A stretch of 64,000 nt of DNA from JAPUEK01 sp963815355. GTDB lineage: Bacteria; Pseudomonadota; Alphaproteobacteria; Rhodobacterales; Rhodobacteraceae. Under the pieces are notes generated by a model. The model made no database searches, had not been told where the DNA came from, and worked only from the letters and a program-made list of their open reading frames with translations. Shown here piece by piece: positions 25,092 to 34,163 of this stretch. Position 1 is the first letter of the stretch. The number at the start of each line of letters is the position of its first letter. Location of the stretch: NCBI GenBank assembly GCA_963815355.1, contig CAWFGJ010000013.1, forward strand, positions 930,001 to 994,000, given 5' to 3'. A program made the position numbers and the translations under genes.

Positions 25092-25400
25092 TTATACTTT
25101 GATTTCGACGTCAACGCCCGCAGCCAGGTCGAGCTTCATCAGCGCGTCCACAGTCTGGGGGGTCGGATCGACGATATCGAGAAGACGCTTGTGCGTACGG
25201 ATTTCCCACTGGTCGCGCGACTTCTTGTCGATGTGCGGACCACGGAGAACCGTGAATTTCTCAATTTTGTTCGGCAGCGGAATCGGGCCGCGCACAGTAG
25301 CGCCGGTGCGCTTCGCCGTGCTTACGATTTCCTGCGTGGAGGCGTCCAACACGCGGTAATCGAAGGCTTTCAGCCGAATGCGAATGGTTTGACCTTGCAT
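25092..25400 (-). CDS. rpsJ: 30S ribosomal protein S10 (NusE)
   Basis: This 102-aa protein starts at MQGQTIRIRLKAFDYRVLD (25400); an in-frame extension to 25454 is rejected. The signature GPIPLPNKIEKFTVLRGPH is present. S10 also acts as NusE in transcription-translation coupling and antitermination. It follows tuf after 144 bp. Confidence 0.98.
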   Translation of the reverse strand: MQGQTIRIRLKAFDYRVLDASTQEIVSTAKRTGATVRGPIPLPNKIEKFTVLRGPHIDKKSRDQWEIRTHKRLLDIVDPTPQTVDALMKLDLAAGVDVEIKV

Positions 25401-25470
25401 CAGTTTTTCCTTCGGAACGTAAGCCGGGCAAAAGCACCCGGCCAATAGGTTCACATTTGTGGATGGTCTA

Positions 25471-25494
25471 CGGCGCGCCCCGAAAGGCGCGCCG
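25471..25494. terminator. Hairpin in the tuf1-rpsJ gap
   Basis: A perfect 9-bp stem, CGGCGCGCC and GGCGCGCCG, encloses CCGAAA. There is no clear T-run. It separates the str part from the S10 part of the cluster. Confidence 0.5.
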
Positions 25495-25544
25495 CGGTGT
25501 CGTTATACTGTGTGAACCCCCTTGGAAAGGGGATTCGCACGTAT

Positions 25545-26720
25545 TTACTTCAGGATTTTCGAGACGACGCCTGCACCGACGGTGCGGCCGCCTTCACGGA
25601 TCGCGAAGCGCAGTTTTTCTTCCATGGCGATCGGGGCGATCAGTTCAACGTTGAACTTCAGGTTGTCGCCCGGCATCACCATCTCGGTGCCGGCCGGCAG
25701 TTGCACGGTCCCGGTCACGTCGGTGGTGCGGAAGTAGAACTGCGGACGGTAGTTCGCGAAGAACGGCGTGTGACGGCCGCCTTCTTCTTTGGTGAGGATA
25801 TAAGCCTCAGCCTCGAACTGGGTGTGCGGCATCACCGACTTCGGCTTGCACAGCACCTGACCACGTTCCACGCCTTCACGGTCGATGCCGCGCAGCAGGA
25901 TACCGACGTTGTCGCCAGCTTCCCCACGGTCCAGCAGCTTGCGGAACATTTCCACACCGGTGCAAATCGACTTCTTGGTGTCGCGGATGCCGACGATTTC
26001 AACTTCGTCGCCAACGTTGATCACGCCACGCTCAATACGACCGGTCACAACCGTGCCACGGCCAGAGATCGAGAACACGTCTTCGATCGGCATCAGGAAC
26101 GGCTGGTCAATCGCACGGGCCGGGGTCGGGATGTAGCTGTCAACCGCAGCCATCAGCGCGCGGATCGAATCCTCGCCGATGTCCTTGCGCTCACCGATCA
26201 TCGCCTGGTGGGCCGAGCCCTTGACGATCGGAATGTCGTCGCCGGGGTATTCGTAGGACGAGAACAGCTCGCGCAGTTCCATTTCCACCAGCTCGATCAG
26301 CTCTTCGTCATCAACAAGGTCAACCTTGTTCATGTAGCAAACCATGTACGGAATGCCGACCTGACGGCCGAGCAGGATGTGCTCGCGGGTCTGCGGCATC
26401 GGGCCGTCAGACGCTGCGCACACAAGGATCGCCCCGTCCATCTGCGCCGCACCGGTGATCATGTTCTTCACATAGTCAGCGTGGCCGGGGCAGTCGACGT
26501 GCGCGTAGTGGCGCGCCTCGGTCTCATATTCAACGTGCGCGGTCGAGATCGTGATCCCGCGAGCACGCTCTTCCGGAGCGCCGTCAATCTGGTCGTAGGC
26601 GCGGAATTCGCCAAAATACTTGGTGATCGCAGCCGTCAGAGTCGTCTTGCCGTGGTCAACGTGGCCAATCGTGCCAATGTTGACGTGCGGTTTATTCCGT
26701 TCAAACTTTGCCTTTGCCAT
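25545..26720 (-). CDS. tuf: Elongation factor Tu, copy 1
   Basis: This 391-aa GTPase delivers aminoacyl-tRNA to the ribosome. Motifs are GHVDHGKTT (G1), DCPGHADYVKNM (G3) and NKVD (G4), followed by the two beta-barrel domains. It is encoded between fusA and rpsJ. A second copy at 52208-53383 encodes the same protein; the only base difference I found is A at 25596 against G at 52259, a synonymous Arg codon change. Confidence 0.99.
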   Translation of the reverse strand: MAKAKFERNKPHVNIGTIGHVDHGKTTLTAAITKYFGEFRAYDQIDGAPEERARGITISTAHVEYETEARHYAHVDCPGHADYVKNMITGAAQMDGAILVCAASDGPMPQTREHILLGRQVGIPYMVCYMNKVDLVDDEELIELVEMELRELFSSYEYPGDDIPIVKGSAHQAMIGERKDIGEDSIRALMAAVDSYIPTPARAIDQPFLMPIEDVFSISGRGTVVTGRIERGVINVGDEVEIVGIRDTKKSICTGVEMFRKLLDRGEAGDNVGILLRGIDREGVERGQVLCKPKSVMPHTQFEAEAYILTKEEGGRHTPFFANYRPQFYFRTTDVTGTVQLPAGTEMVMPGDNLKFNVELIAPIAMEEKLRFAIREGGRTVGAGVVSKILK

Positions 26721-26747
26721 GGTGGCCTCCTAAGGTCGTTCGGTGAT

Positions 26748-26796
26748 GCCGGGGTTACCCCGGCCTACGGGATGGTAGGGCGGGGTAACCCCCGCC
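26748..26796. repeat. Two GC hairpins between fusA and tuf1
   Basis: GCCGGGG TTA CCCCGGC (26748-26764) and GGCGGGG TAAC CCCCGCC (26779-26796) lie side by side in an 83-bp gap. They share their design with 9515-9534 and 39530-39555. They may modulate tuf transcript levels relative to fusA. Confidence 0.65.
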
Positions 26797-26803
26797 ACAC
26801 CGG

Positions 26804-28927
26804 TTAAGCGTACTTCTTCTGGATCTCGTCCGAGATGTTCTGCGGAACGGCATCGTAGTGATCGAAAGACATCGCGAACGTTGCACGACCCGAGGTCATC
26901 GAGCGCAACGTGTTGATGTAGCCGAACATGTTCGCCAGCGGCACCATAGCGGCGATGACGTTCGCGTTGCCGCGGCTGTCCTGGCCGTTGATCATGCCCC
27001 GACGCGAGGTCAGGTCGCCGATGACGCCGCCGGTGTATTCTTCCGGGGTGACGACTTCGACTTTCATGATCGGTTCCAGCAGCTTCGCGCCGGCTTTCTT
27101 CAGGCCTTCGCGCATTGCTGCACGAGCGGCGATTTCAAAAGCCAGAACCGAGGAGTCAACGTCGTGGTAAGCGCCGTCGATCAGCGCCACTTTGAAGTCG
27201 ATCACGGGGAAGCCTGCCAGCGGCCCCGAGTCCATGACGGACTTGATGCCTTTTTCGACGCCGGGGATATATTCCTTCGGCACCGAACCACCAACCACTT
27301 TGGCCTCGAACGAATAGCCTTCGCCCGGTTCCGTCGGCGAGATGATCAGCTTGACGCGCGCGAACTGGCCGGTACCACCGGTCTGTTTCTTGTGCGTGTA
27401 GTCGATCTCATGCTCACGCGAGATGGTCTCGCGGTAAGCCACCTGCGGCGCACCGATGTTCGCCTCGACTTTGAATTCGCGACGCATACGGTCCACGAGG
27501 ATGTCGAGGTGAAGTTCGCCCATGCCCTTCATGATGGTCTGACCGGACTCAAGGTCAGTTTCCACCCGGAAGGACGGGTCTTCGGCAGCCAGACGAGCAA
27601 GCGCGATGCCCATCTTTTCCTGGTCGGCCTTGGTCTTCGGTTCAACCGCGATCTCGATAACCGGGACCGGGAAGGTCATGGTTTCCAGAACAACCGGGTG
27701 CGCCGGGTCACAAAGCGTGTCGCCCGTGGTGGTCTCTTTGAGGCCGCCAAGTGCGATGATGTCACCAGCAAAAGCTTCGGCGATTTCTTCACGGTCGATC
27801 GCGTGCATCATCATCATACGGCCAACGCGCTCTTTACGCTCTTTGGTCGCATTCAGCATGGCGTCGCCCTTGGACAAAGTACCCGAATAGATGCGGGTAA
27901 AGGTCAAGGAACCCACGAAGGGGTCGTTCATGATCTTGAACGCCAGCGCCGAGAAGGGCTGCTCATCCGAAGCCGAACGCGCGATGTTACGGGTTTCCGT
28001 CTCATCACCGGGTTTGAAGCCCATGTACGGCGGAACATCGAGCGGGGTCGGCAGATAGTCGATCACCGCGTTGAGCAAGGGCTGAACGCCTTTGTTCTTG
28101 AACGCAGAACCTGCCATCACCGGGATGAAGTCGATTGCCAGCGTGCCCTTACGGATCAGCGCGCGCAACGTGGCTTCGTCCGGCTCGTTGCCTTCGAGAT
28201 AGGCTTCCATCGCGTCGTCGTCCTGACCGACTGCTGTTTCCAGCAGGTTCAGGCGCCACTCTTCGGCCTCGGCCTTCAGCGAAGCGCGGATCGGTTGACG
28301 AACCCAGGACGCGCCCAGATCTTCGCCTTCGTAAACCCACTCTTCCATCGTCACGAGGTCGATGATGCCTTCCAGCTTGTCTTCCGCACCGATCGGCAAA
28401 ACGATCGGCAGGGCGTTCGCGCCGGTCCGGTCCTTGATCATCTTCACACAGTTGAAGAAGTCAGCGCCGGTCTTGTCCATCTTGTTGACGAAGACGATCC
28501 GCGGAACCTTGTACCGGTCGGCCTGACGCCAAACGGTTTCGGTCTGCGGCTCAACCCCTGCGTTGCCGTCCAGAAGAACGACAGCGCCGTCAAGAACCGC
28601 CAGCGAGCGTTCGACTTCAATGGTGAAGTCAACGTGGCCGGGGGTGTCGATGATGTTGAAACGGAACTTGTCAGCACGTGCGTGCTCCAGACCCGGATCA
28701 ATGGTGCGTTCCCAGAACGTGGTTGTGGCAGCAGAGGTGATCGTGATGCCACGCTCTTGCTCTTGCTCCATCCAGTCCATCGTTGCGGCGCCGTCATGGA
28801 CTTCGCCGATTTTGTGGGACTTGCCTGTGTAGTAAAGAATCCGCTCAGTCGTCGTGGTTTTACCCGCGTCGATGTGAGCGATGATGCCGAAATTGCGGTA
28901 GCGTTCCAGCGGATATTCGCGTGCCAT
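26804..28927 (-). CDS. fusA: Elongation factor G
   Basis: This 707-aa translocase GTPase has G1 AHIDAGKTTTTERIL, G3 DTPGHVDF and G4 NKMDKTGAD, then domains II-V with GGVIGDLTSRRGMINGQ near the C-terminus. It drives tRNA and mRNA translocation. The order rpsL-rpsG-fusA-tuf is the canonical str operon. Confidence 0.99.
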   Translation of the reverse strand: MAREYPLERYRNFGIIAHIDAGKTTTTERILYYTGKSHKIGEVHDGAATMDWMEQEQERGITITSAATTTFWERTIDPGLEHARADKFRFNIIDTPGHVDFTIEVERSLAVLDGAVVLLDGNAGVEPQTETVWRQADRYKVPRIVFVNKMDKTGADFFNCVKMIKDRTGANALPIVLPIGAEDKLEGIIDLVTMEEWVYEGEDLGASWVRQPIRASLKAEAEEWRLNLLETAVGQDDDAMEAYLEGNEPDEATLRALIRKGTLAIDFIPVMAGSAFKNKGVQPLLNAVIDYLPTPLDVPPYMGFKPGDETETRNIARSASDEQPFSALAFKIMNDPFVGSLTFTRIYSGTLSKGDAMLNATKERKERVGRMMMMHAIDREEIAEAFAGDIIALGGLKETTTGDTLCDPAHPVVLETMTFPVPVIEIAVEPKTKADQEKMGIALARLAAEDPSFRVETDLESGQTIMKGMGELHLDILVDRMRREFKVEANIGAPQVAYRETISREHEIDYTHKKQTGGTGQFARVKLIISPTEPGEGYSFEAKVVGGSVPKEYIPGVEKGIKSVMDSGPLAGFPVIDFKVALIDGAYHDVDSSVLAFEIAARAAMREGLKKAGAKLLEPIMKVEVVTPEEYTGGVIGDLTSRRGMINGQDSRGNANVIAAMVPLANMFGYINTLRSMTSGRATFAMSFDHYDAVPQNISDEIQKKYA

Positions 28928-28936
28928 GATGACCCC

Positions 28937-29407
28937 TTACCAGCGGTAGTGGCTGAATGCTTTGTTTGCATCGGCCATTTTGTGGGTATCTTCGCGCTTT
29001 TTAACAGCGGTACCACGGTTGTTGACGGCGTCCGAAAGTTCGGCAGCCAGACGCTCTTCCATGGTGTTTTCGTTGCGCTTGCGGGCAGCGATGATCAGCC
29101 AACGGATAGCCAGAGCTTCGCGGCGCTCGGTGCGCACTTCGACCGGGACCTGATAGGTCGCACCACCAACACGGCGGCTGCGCACTTCGAGCGACGGCTT
29201 CACGTTCTCAAGCGCTTCGTGGAAGCACTGGATCGGTTCGCGCTTCAGGCGGGACTGAACCCGCTCAAGGGCACCGTAAACAATCGATTCTGCGACGGAC
29301 TTTTTGCCGTCGAGCATCAGGTTGTTCATGAACTTGGTGAGAACCCGATCACCATACTTGGCGTCAGGAAGGATTTCGCGTTTTTCAGCGGCGTGACGAC
29401 GAGACAT
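28937..29407 (-). CDS. rpsG: 30S ribosomal protein S7
   Basis: This 156-aa protein begins MSRRHAAEKREILPDAKYGD and contains RRVGGATYQVPVEVR. S7 nucleates assembly of the 30S head. It is separated from fusA by 9 bp and from rpsL by 11 bp. Confidence 0.99.
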   Translation of the reverse strand: MSRRHAAEKREILPDAKYGDRVLTKFMNNLMLDGKKSVAESIVYGALERVQSRLKREPIQCFHEALENVKPSLEVRSRRVGGATYQVPVEVRTERREALAIRWLIIAARKRNENTMEERLAAELSDAVNNRGTAVKKREDTHKMADANKAFSHYRW

Positions 29408-29418
29408 GTTCTATACCC

Positions 29419-29790
29419 TCACTTCGGACGCTTAGCGCCGTATTTCGAACGACGCTGACGACGTTCTTTGACGCCCTGGGTATCCAGAACACCGCGCAGG
29501 ATGTGGTAACGCACACCCGGAAGGTCTTTTACGCGGCCGCCACGGATCAGAACCACAGAGTGCTCCTGAAGGTTGTGCTTTTCGCCCGGAATGTAAGAGA
29601 TGACCTCAAAACCATTGGTAAGACGCACTTTGGCGACTTTCCGCATAGCCGAGTTCGGCTTCTTCGGGGTCGTTGTGTAGACGCGCGTGCAAACGCCGCG
29701 CTTCTGCGGGCAAGATTCCAAGTGCTGCGACTTGGTCTTGCGAACATTGGGCTCCCGCGGTTTGCGGATGAGCTGTTGAATAGTCGGCAT
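29419..29790 (-). CDS. rpsL: 30S ribosomal protein S12
   Basis: This 123-aa protein has the decoding-site segments TTPKKPNSAMRKVAKVRL and GGRVKDLPGVRYH. The lysines at the usual streptomycin-resistance positions are unchanged. It is the first gene of the str operon, with a leader of about 220 bp behind a strong promoter candidate. Confidence 0.99.
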   Translation of the reverse strand: MPTIQQLIRKPREPNVRKTKSQHLESCPQKRGVCTRVYTTTPKKPNSAMRKVAKVRLTNGFEVISYIPGEKHNLQEHSVVLIRGGRVKDLPGVRYHILRGVLDTQGVKERRQRRSKYGAKRPK

Positions 29791-30011
29791 TCACGTTCCT
29801 CGTGTTGCTCTGTCAATACTCGCCCCGGACCCCGGGGCACTGCTTCTCGACGGTGTGTTGCGCGAATCGCAAAACACAAAACCGCATCAGCGCCCTTTGC
29901 AGGGACGACGCGGTGGAATTCCAGAGGATCGGGGATTTTCGGCCCGGATCTTGACCACATCAAGCATTCTGACCTGTCAAAAGGGAAACTCCCCTTAGCC
30001 AAGTGACCGGG

Positions 30012-30040
30012 CTAATAGGGGGAGTCGCGAGGGAAGTCAA
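30012..30040 (-). promoter_or_regulatory. Candidate promoter of the str operon
   Basis: On the minus strand TTGACT (5 of 6) is followed by 17 bp and TATTAG (4 of 6). It lies 222 bp upstream of rpsL, immediately after the PAP2 gene. It is the best promoter candidate for the supercluster. Confidence 0.6.
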
Positions 30041-30050
30041 CAGCGGGGGG

Positions 30051-30752
30051 TCAGCGCCGCCCGGTTTGGGCGGTGCCCGGCGGATCCAGGGGCAAGACCC
30101 GCGACAAGAGTGCCGCCAACAGGCCGACCAGCAAGACCGAGGTCACCACATCAGAGAGGAAATGCGCCCCTGCCGCCAGACGTTGCAGGCTGGCAAGCAG
30201 TGGCACGGCCACGGCCAAGGCCACCCCGAGGCGCCGCTGGATCTGGCTAAGCGGCAAAAAGCGCAGGACGAGCAGCAGGCTGATCGCCAGCACCGTGGCC
30301 CCCGCCGCCTCGCCCCCCGAAAAGGAGCAGTTCTTGTGGCATTGGTCAGACAGTTGCCAAACCGGGGTAAAGCCCAGATCGCCGCCGAACGCGGTCAAGT
30401 CATAGGGGCGCGCGCGGCCCCAATGGCCCTTCAGCCCCCATTCCACCACCAGCCCCGGCCCAAGCGCATAAAGCAGCAGAATAAAGCCCCAGATCCGCCC
30501 CGGCACAACGCGCGGTTTGCGCCACAGCGCCAGCGCGCCAAACACCAGCCCCAGCAGAACCATCGCGATGGAGGCGCCCCAGATCGCGCGCCGCACCCCG
30601 TCCGCAAGGGCGGCTTCGCCCATGGGGAACCCTTTGCCAGCGGTATAAAACCATCCGGCCACCGTCATATCCAGCGCAGGCACGGCCCAGAACAGCGCGC
30701 CCGTCAGCAGCAGGCCCGCGCAGAGTAACAGGATCAGACGATTACTGGCCAT
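30051..30752 (-). CDS. PAP2-family membrane phosphatase
   Basis: This 233-aa protein, taken from the ATG at 30752, has about six hydrophobic segments. Acid-phosphatase motifs are KGHWGRARP (Kx6RP) and QRLAAGAHFLSD (Rx5HxxxD). The middle motif reads CSFSGGEAAGA, where PSGH is usual, so the general-acid histidine is replaced by Glu. That variant also occurs in other alphaproteobacterial PAP2 proteins as I recall them. The likely substrate is a lipid phosphate or polyprenyl diphosphate at the periplasmic face. It overlaps the GT39 gene by 11 bp, suggesting a shared envelope function. Confidence 0.82.
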   Translation of the reverse strand: MASNRLILLLCAGLLLTGALFWAVPALDMTVAGWFYTAGKGFPMGEAALADGVRRAIWGASIAMVLLGLVFGALALWRKPRVVPGRIWGFILLLYALGPGLVVEWGLKGHWGRARPYDLTAFGGDLGFTPVWQLSDQCHKNCSFSGGEAAGATVLAISLLLVLRFLPLSQIQRRLGVALAVAVPLLASLQRLAAGAHFLSDVVTSVLLVGLLAALLSRVLPLDPPGTAQTGRR

Positions 30753-32154
30753 GCACACAACCCGCCGTCGTCAGATAGGCGGCCAGTGCCTTATGCGCAT
30801 AGGCCCCCCCCGTTGCATCCAGCGGCAGGGCCGCGCCAGCGCAGGCGGGCGGAGTCTCTGTAATCAGCAAAAGCGGGCCGGTTGCGGTGTCGGGCATCGG
30901 ATAGCGCTGTTCGTAGTGGTTCATTGCCCGGCCCTTGGGGCGGGGGGCAAAGATCTGCACGCCCGCATCGCGCCCGGTGTAGAACAGATCCGCCAGCACG
31001 TCGCGGTTGTCGGCCAGGATGGGCAGATTGCCATGCGTGGCGGCAAGTTCCAGAATCTGGCGGCTCATCTCCGCCCGGCCCAGATAGCGCGCAAGCAACG
31101 GCTTGCCGTCGTAGGCAAGCCCCGGCGCGAGGGTCAGCAGCGGCAAGGCAAGGCACAGCGCCGCATTGATCCCGACCGCCAGCGCCAACGCCGTCGGGCG
31201 CGCACTCAGCGCGGCAACGGCCAGAATGGTGCCGGCGAAATAGGCCGAGACGGCCCAGTTGGCATAGGCTTGATCCAACAGCGCCTGTGTGCAGACCACC
31301 AGCAGCGCAGGCAGCACAAACAGCCCCAACCCCGTGCCACCCGCAGGTCGCCGCAGCGCGTAAAGCAGCGCGGCAACCAGCAGCGGCCCCATGACGGCGA
31401 ATTGGCTTAACACAAACTCGGCCAGCTTTTCAGGGTGCAACTGTGGCCCGTCCGCGTCACGAACCCAGCCGATATTGTCGGCGGTGTGGGCAAAGGTCGT
31501 CAGCCCGTGGGTGAGGTTCCAGACCAGATTCGGCGCGGCCACCAGCCCAAAGGCCAGCAACACCGCCACCGCCCTGCCCCAGCCAAAGCGCTGATCCCGC
31601 CGAAACAGCGCCGCAAGCGCGACCCCAAACAGCGCAAAGGCGCCCACATATTTCGCCATGACCGCCAGTCCGATCATCGCGCCCAACATCAGCGCATCCA
31701 CCCAGCGATCGCGCGCCACCAGCCTGTGATGAAACAGCAATGCGGCGGCAAAAAACGGCGCCATGACCGTGTCGGTGGACATCAGCAGGCTACCAAGGCC
31801 GACCATAGGCAGGCTCAGATAGGCGGCGGCCACCCAAAGCGCCACCCTGCCCCCGTGCAACCGCGCGGCCAAAGCCGCAAGGATCACCGCCGTCGCCCCA
31901 TGCAACACCGCCCCCGGCATCCGCACCCAAAACGGCGCATCAGACCCCGCGAGCCATGTCACGCCACCAATCAGCCAGCCGATCAGAGGCGGTTTTGAAT
32001 AGTAGCCAAAGGCAAACTCTTGGCCCCACAGCCAGTATTGCGTCTCATCCACGAAGAGGTCGGTCTGGTTCAGCGCCAGCAGCACAAGGCGCAGGGCCGT
32101 CACGGCGCCTGCCAGCGCAAGGGTCGGGGCAAGCCAGCCGCGCTCAGCCCGCAT
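30742..32154 (-). CDS. GT39/ArnT-like membrane glycosyltransferase
   Basis: This 470-aa polytopic protein has the family N-terminal pattern TDLFVDETQYWLWGQEFAFG, with the catalytic Asp-Glu in the first periplasmic loop, followed by SKPPLIGWL. Members transfer a sugar from a polyprenyl-phosphate donor to lipid A or proteins at the periplasmic face. It overlaps the upstream LAB_N gene by 11 bp and the downstream PAP2 gene, with a GT2 donor synthase two genes upstream. Acceptor and sugar are unknown. Confidence 0.85.
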   Translation of the reverse strand: MRAERGWLAPTLALAGAVTALRLVLLALNQTDLFVDETQYWLWGQEFAFGYYSKPPLIGWLIGGVTWLAGSDAPFWVRMPGAVLHGATAVILAALAARLHGGRVALWVAAAYLSLPMVGLGSLLMSTDTVMAPFFAAALLFHHRLVARDRWVDALMLGAMIGLAVMAKYVGAFALFGVALAALFRRDQRFGWGRAVAVLLAFGLVAAPNLVWNLTHGLTTFAHTADNIGWVRDADGPQLHPEKLAEFVLSQFAVMGPLLVAALLYALRRPAGGTGLGLFVLPALLVVCTQALLDQAYANWAVSAYFAGTILAVAALSARPTALALAVGINAALCLALPLLTLAPGLAYDGKPLLARYLGRAEMSRQILELAATHGNLPILADNRDVLADLFYTGRDAGVQIFAPRPKGRAMNHYEQRYPMPDTATGPLLLITETPPACAGAALPLDATGGAYAHKALAAYLTTAGCVHGQ

Positions 32155-32452
32155 TGCGCGTGCGATCCTTGGAGATAAGCCACAGGTTGCGGCTATAGAT
32201 CACCACTCCCGGCAACTGGCCCAGAATGATCACCGCATCGCGTTTGTGAATCCCGTAGGCCAGCACAATCAGACCGCCGGTGATCGACAGATACCAGAAC
32301 GCGACCGGCACGACCGAGCGGCCTGAACGTTCCGACGCAATCCACTGCACCAAAAACCGCGCGGTGAACAGCAGTTGCCCTGCCAGACCGACAACCAGCC
32401 ACAAGGCGTCATTGGCGGTTTCCGCGCCCAAAAGGCTTAGAATCGTGTGCAT
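32144..32452 (-). CDS. LAB_N-domain small membrane protein
   Basis: This 102-aa protein has three hydrophobic segments and the motif TARFLVQWIASERSGRSVVP, characteristic of the lipid-A-disaccharide synthase N-terminal domain (PF07578) found as a stand-alone protein. Such proteins usually accompany GT2 and GT39 genes, as here. A flippase-like role for lipid-linked sugar is often suggested but is not established. Its ATG overlaps the GT2 stop in a TGATG junction. Confidence 0.85.
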   Translation of the reverse strand: MHTILSLLGAETANDALWLVVGLAGQLLFTARFLVQWIASERSGRSVVPVAFWYLSITGGLIVLAYGIHKRDAVIILGQLPGVVIYSRNLWLISKDRTRNAG

Positions 32453-33180
32453 CAGGCCTGTTCCTCGGGCAAAGCACCCGCCTTTTTACGCCGCCGCAAA
32501 AGCCACGCGACGCCGCCCAGATCCACGATCCCCACCATCGCGCGCTGGAAGTTGGAATAGTTGGACACCCCCGCCCCCCGCGCCTTGTGGGCGACATCAA
32601 CATGGGCAATCAGCCAGCCATCCCGCTTGAACAGCGCGGGAAGGTAGCGGTGCATGTGATCGAAATAGGGGAGCGCCAGAAACGCGTCGCGCCGAAAGCC
32701 CTTAAGCCCGCAACCCGTATCACGGGTGTCATCCTTCAGGATCTTGGCCCGCAGCGCGTTGGCGAACTTTGACGCCCAGCGTTTGGACAGCGTATCCTGC
32801 CGCCCCACGCGTTGCCCGGCCACCAGCCCGATGCGCCCGGTGGTGTCGTCCAGCAACGGGGCCGCGAGTTTCGGCAGCTCGGACGGGGGATTTTGGCCAT
32901 CACCGTCCAACGTCAGCACGATGGGGGCCTTTGCCGCCAAGGTGCCGGTATGAACGGCCGAACTTTGCCCACCAGAGCGGTCATGCCGGATCACCCGCAG
33001 GTGCGGCATCGTCTTGGCGTGGTCGCGCAGCACTGCGGCAGTCGCGTCGGTTGAGCCATCATCAACGACGATGATTTCAATCGGGCGCAAGGCCACGAGG
33101 GCGCTGTCGATGCCGTCAACAAGGGCGAGAATATTCTCTGCCTCATTTCGTGCCGGGATGACGATGGAAAGTCTGGTCAT
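32452..33180 (-). CDS. GT2 glycosyltransferase, polyprenyl-phosphate sugar synthase type
   Basis: This 242-aa GT-A enzyme has LSIVIPARNEAENI at the N-terminus, IIVVDDGSTDAT, and the metal-binding LTLDGDGQNPPSE. DTGCGLKGFRRDAF is typical of the dolichol/undecaprenyl-phosphate mannosyl- and ArnC-like group. It lacks the C-terminal membrane pair of ArnC. It probably makes the lipid-linked donor used by the GT39 enzyme two genes downstream. Confidence 0.85.
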   Translation of the reverse strand: MTRLSIVIPARNEAENILALVDGIDSALVALRPIEIIVVDDGSTDATAAVLRDHAKTMPHLRVIRHDRSGGQSSAVHTGTLAAKAPIVLTLDGDGQNPPSELPKLAAPLLDDTTGRIGLVAGQRVGRQDTLSKRWASKFANALRAKILKDDTRDTGCGLKGFRRDAFLALPYFDHMHRYLPALFKRDGWLIAHVDVAHKARGAGVSNYSNFQRAMVGIVDLGGVAWLLRRRKKAGALPEEQA

Positions 33181-33263
33181 GGGGTGCCCGTTTGCCGGGG
33201 GAAAGCCCCGATTGCGCCTCTATACGGCCAAGACCCGCGCCATGCAATTGCCGGCCCTTTGCG

Positions 33264-34163
33264 TCAGCCGCCCGCCGCCCGGCGCAAGGCGCGCTCGCGC
33301 AGCAGGGTATAGATGCCGCTGGCCACCACGATGGACGCGCCAATCAGCATCCAGCCATCGGGCAGCGTTCCAAACAGTGCCCAACCAAAGAGAATGGCCC
33401 AAAGCAGCGAAGTATAGCGGAACGGCGCGATAAGGCCGATGTCGCCGACCCGCATCACCATGACCGAAAAGAGATAGCCAACGACCAGTGCCAAGGCCGC
33501 GCAAAAGATCAGGAGCAATTCCAAGCCCGTCACCGCTTGCCAGCCATGCAGCAGCGTGCCCACCAACCCGACCGCACAGACCGAGGCCGCGGCCCAGATC
33601 GCCACGGCGATCGAAGGCAGGCCGCGGGTCATTTGCCGGGTGGACAGATCGCGGACCACGACGCAAAGCACCGCCCCAACCCCCATCAGCGACCAGCGGT
33701 CAAAGGCCTCGCTTCCCGGGCGGATGATGATCATCACGCCGACAAAGCCCGTCAGGATCGCCAGCATTCGACGCCAGCCGATCCGTTCGCCAAAGACCAA
33801 CGCCGCCGCAAGCGGCACGGCCAAGGGCAGGGATTGCATGATCGCCGACAAATTCGCGAGTGGCATATGGATCAGCGCGCCCAGAAACAGCACCGTCGCA
33901 CCGATCTCGGCCAGAGAGCGCAGCAGCAGCCTTTGGCGGTCCTTGATCCGGTCCGGACCCTGCGGCCAAAGCTGCAGCGCGCCGGGTGTCAGCCGTGCCA
34001 ACAGCAAAAGCGCCAAGGTCGCCAGCGCGCCGCGCAGGGCAATCGTCTGGAAAAGCGGCAGGGATTGGGTGGCAACCTTGATGAAGGTGTCGTTAACCGT
34101 AAAGGCCAGCATCGACAGATTCATATAGAAGATGCCGCGCATGTTGTCGGAAACCGCCATCAT
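33264..34163 (-). CDS. DMT-superfamily (EamA) transporter
   Basis: This 299-aa protein has ten predicted membrane spans in two EamA halves, for example NLSMLAFTVNDTFIKVATQS in the first and IAPFRYTSLLWAILFGWALF in the second. It is an inner-membrane metabolite exporter of unknown substrate. The start at 34163 overlaps the upstream transferase stop by 4 bp, so the two are co-transcribed. Confidence 0.85.
   Translation of the reverse strand: MMAVSDNMRGIFYMNLSMLAFTVNDTFIKVATQSLPLFQTIALRGALATLALLLLARLTPGALQLWPQGPDRIKDRQRLLLRSLAEIGATVLFLGALIHMPLANLSAIMQSLPLAVPLAAALVFGERIGWRRMLAILTGFVGVMIIIRPGSEAFDRWSLMGVGAVLCVVVRDLSTRQMTRGLPSIAVAIWAAASVCAVGLVGTLLHGWQAVTGLELLLIFCAALALVVGYLFSVMVMRVGDIGLIAPFRYTSLLWAILFGWALFGTLPDGWMLIGASIVVASGIYTLLRERALRRAAGG

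Noticed and set aside
25497..26807. Long plus-strand open frames opposite tuf (and its twin at 52061-53470)
   Set aside because: These are antisense shadows of EF-Tu in GC-rich DNA, with His/Arg/Asp-rich translations and no recognisable domain. Both copies arise only because tuf is duplicated.
26858..29458. 866-residue plus-strand open frame opposite fusA and rpsG
   Set aside because: It runs antisense across two confirmed genes and their gap and has no domain or ribosome-binding support.
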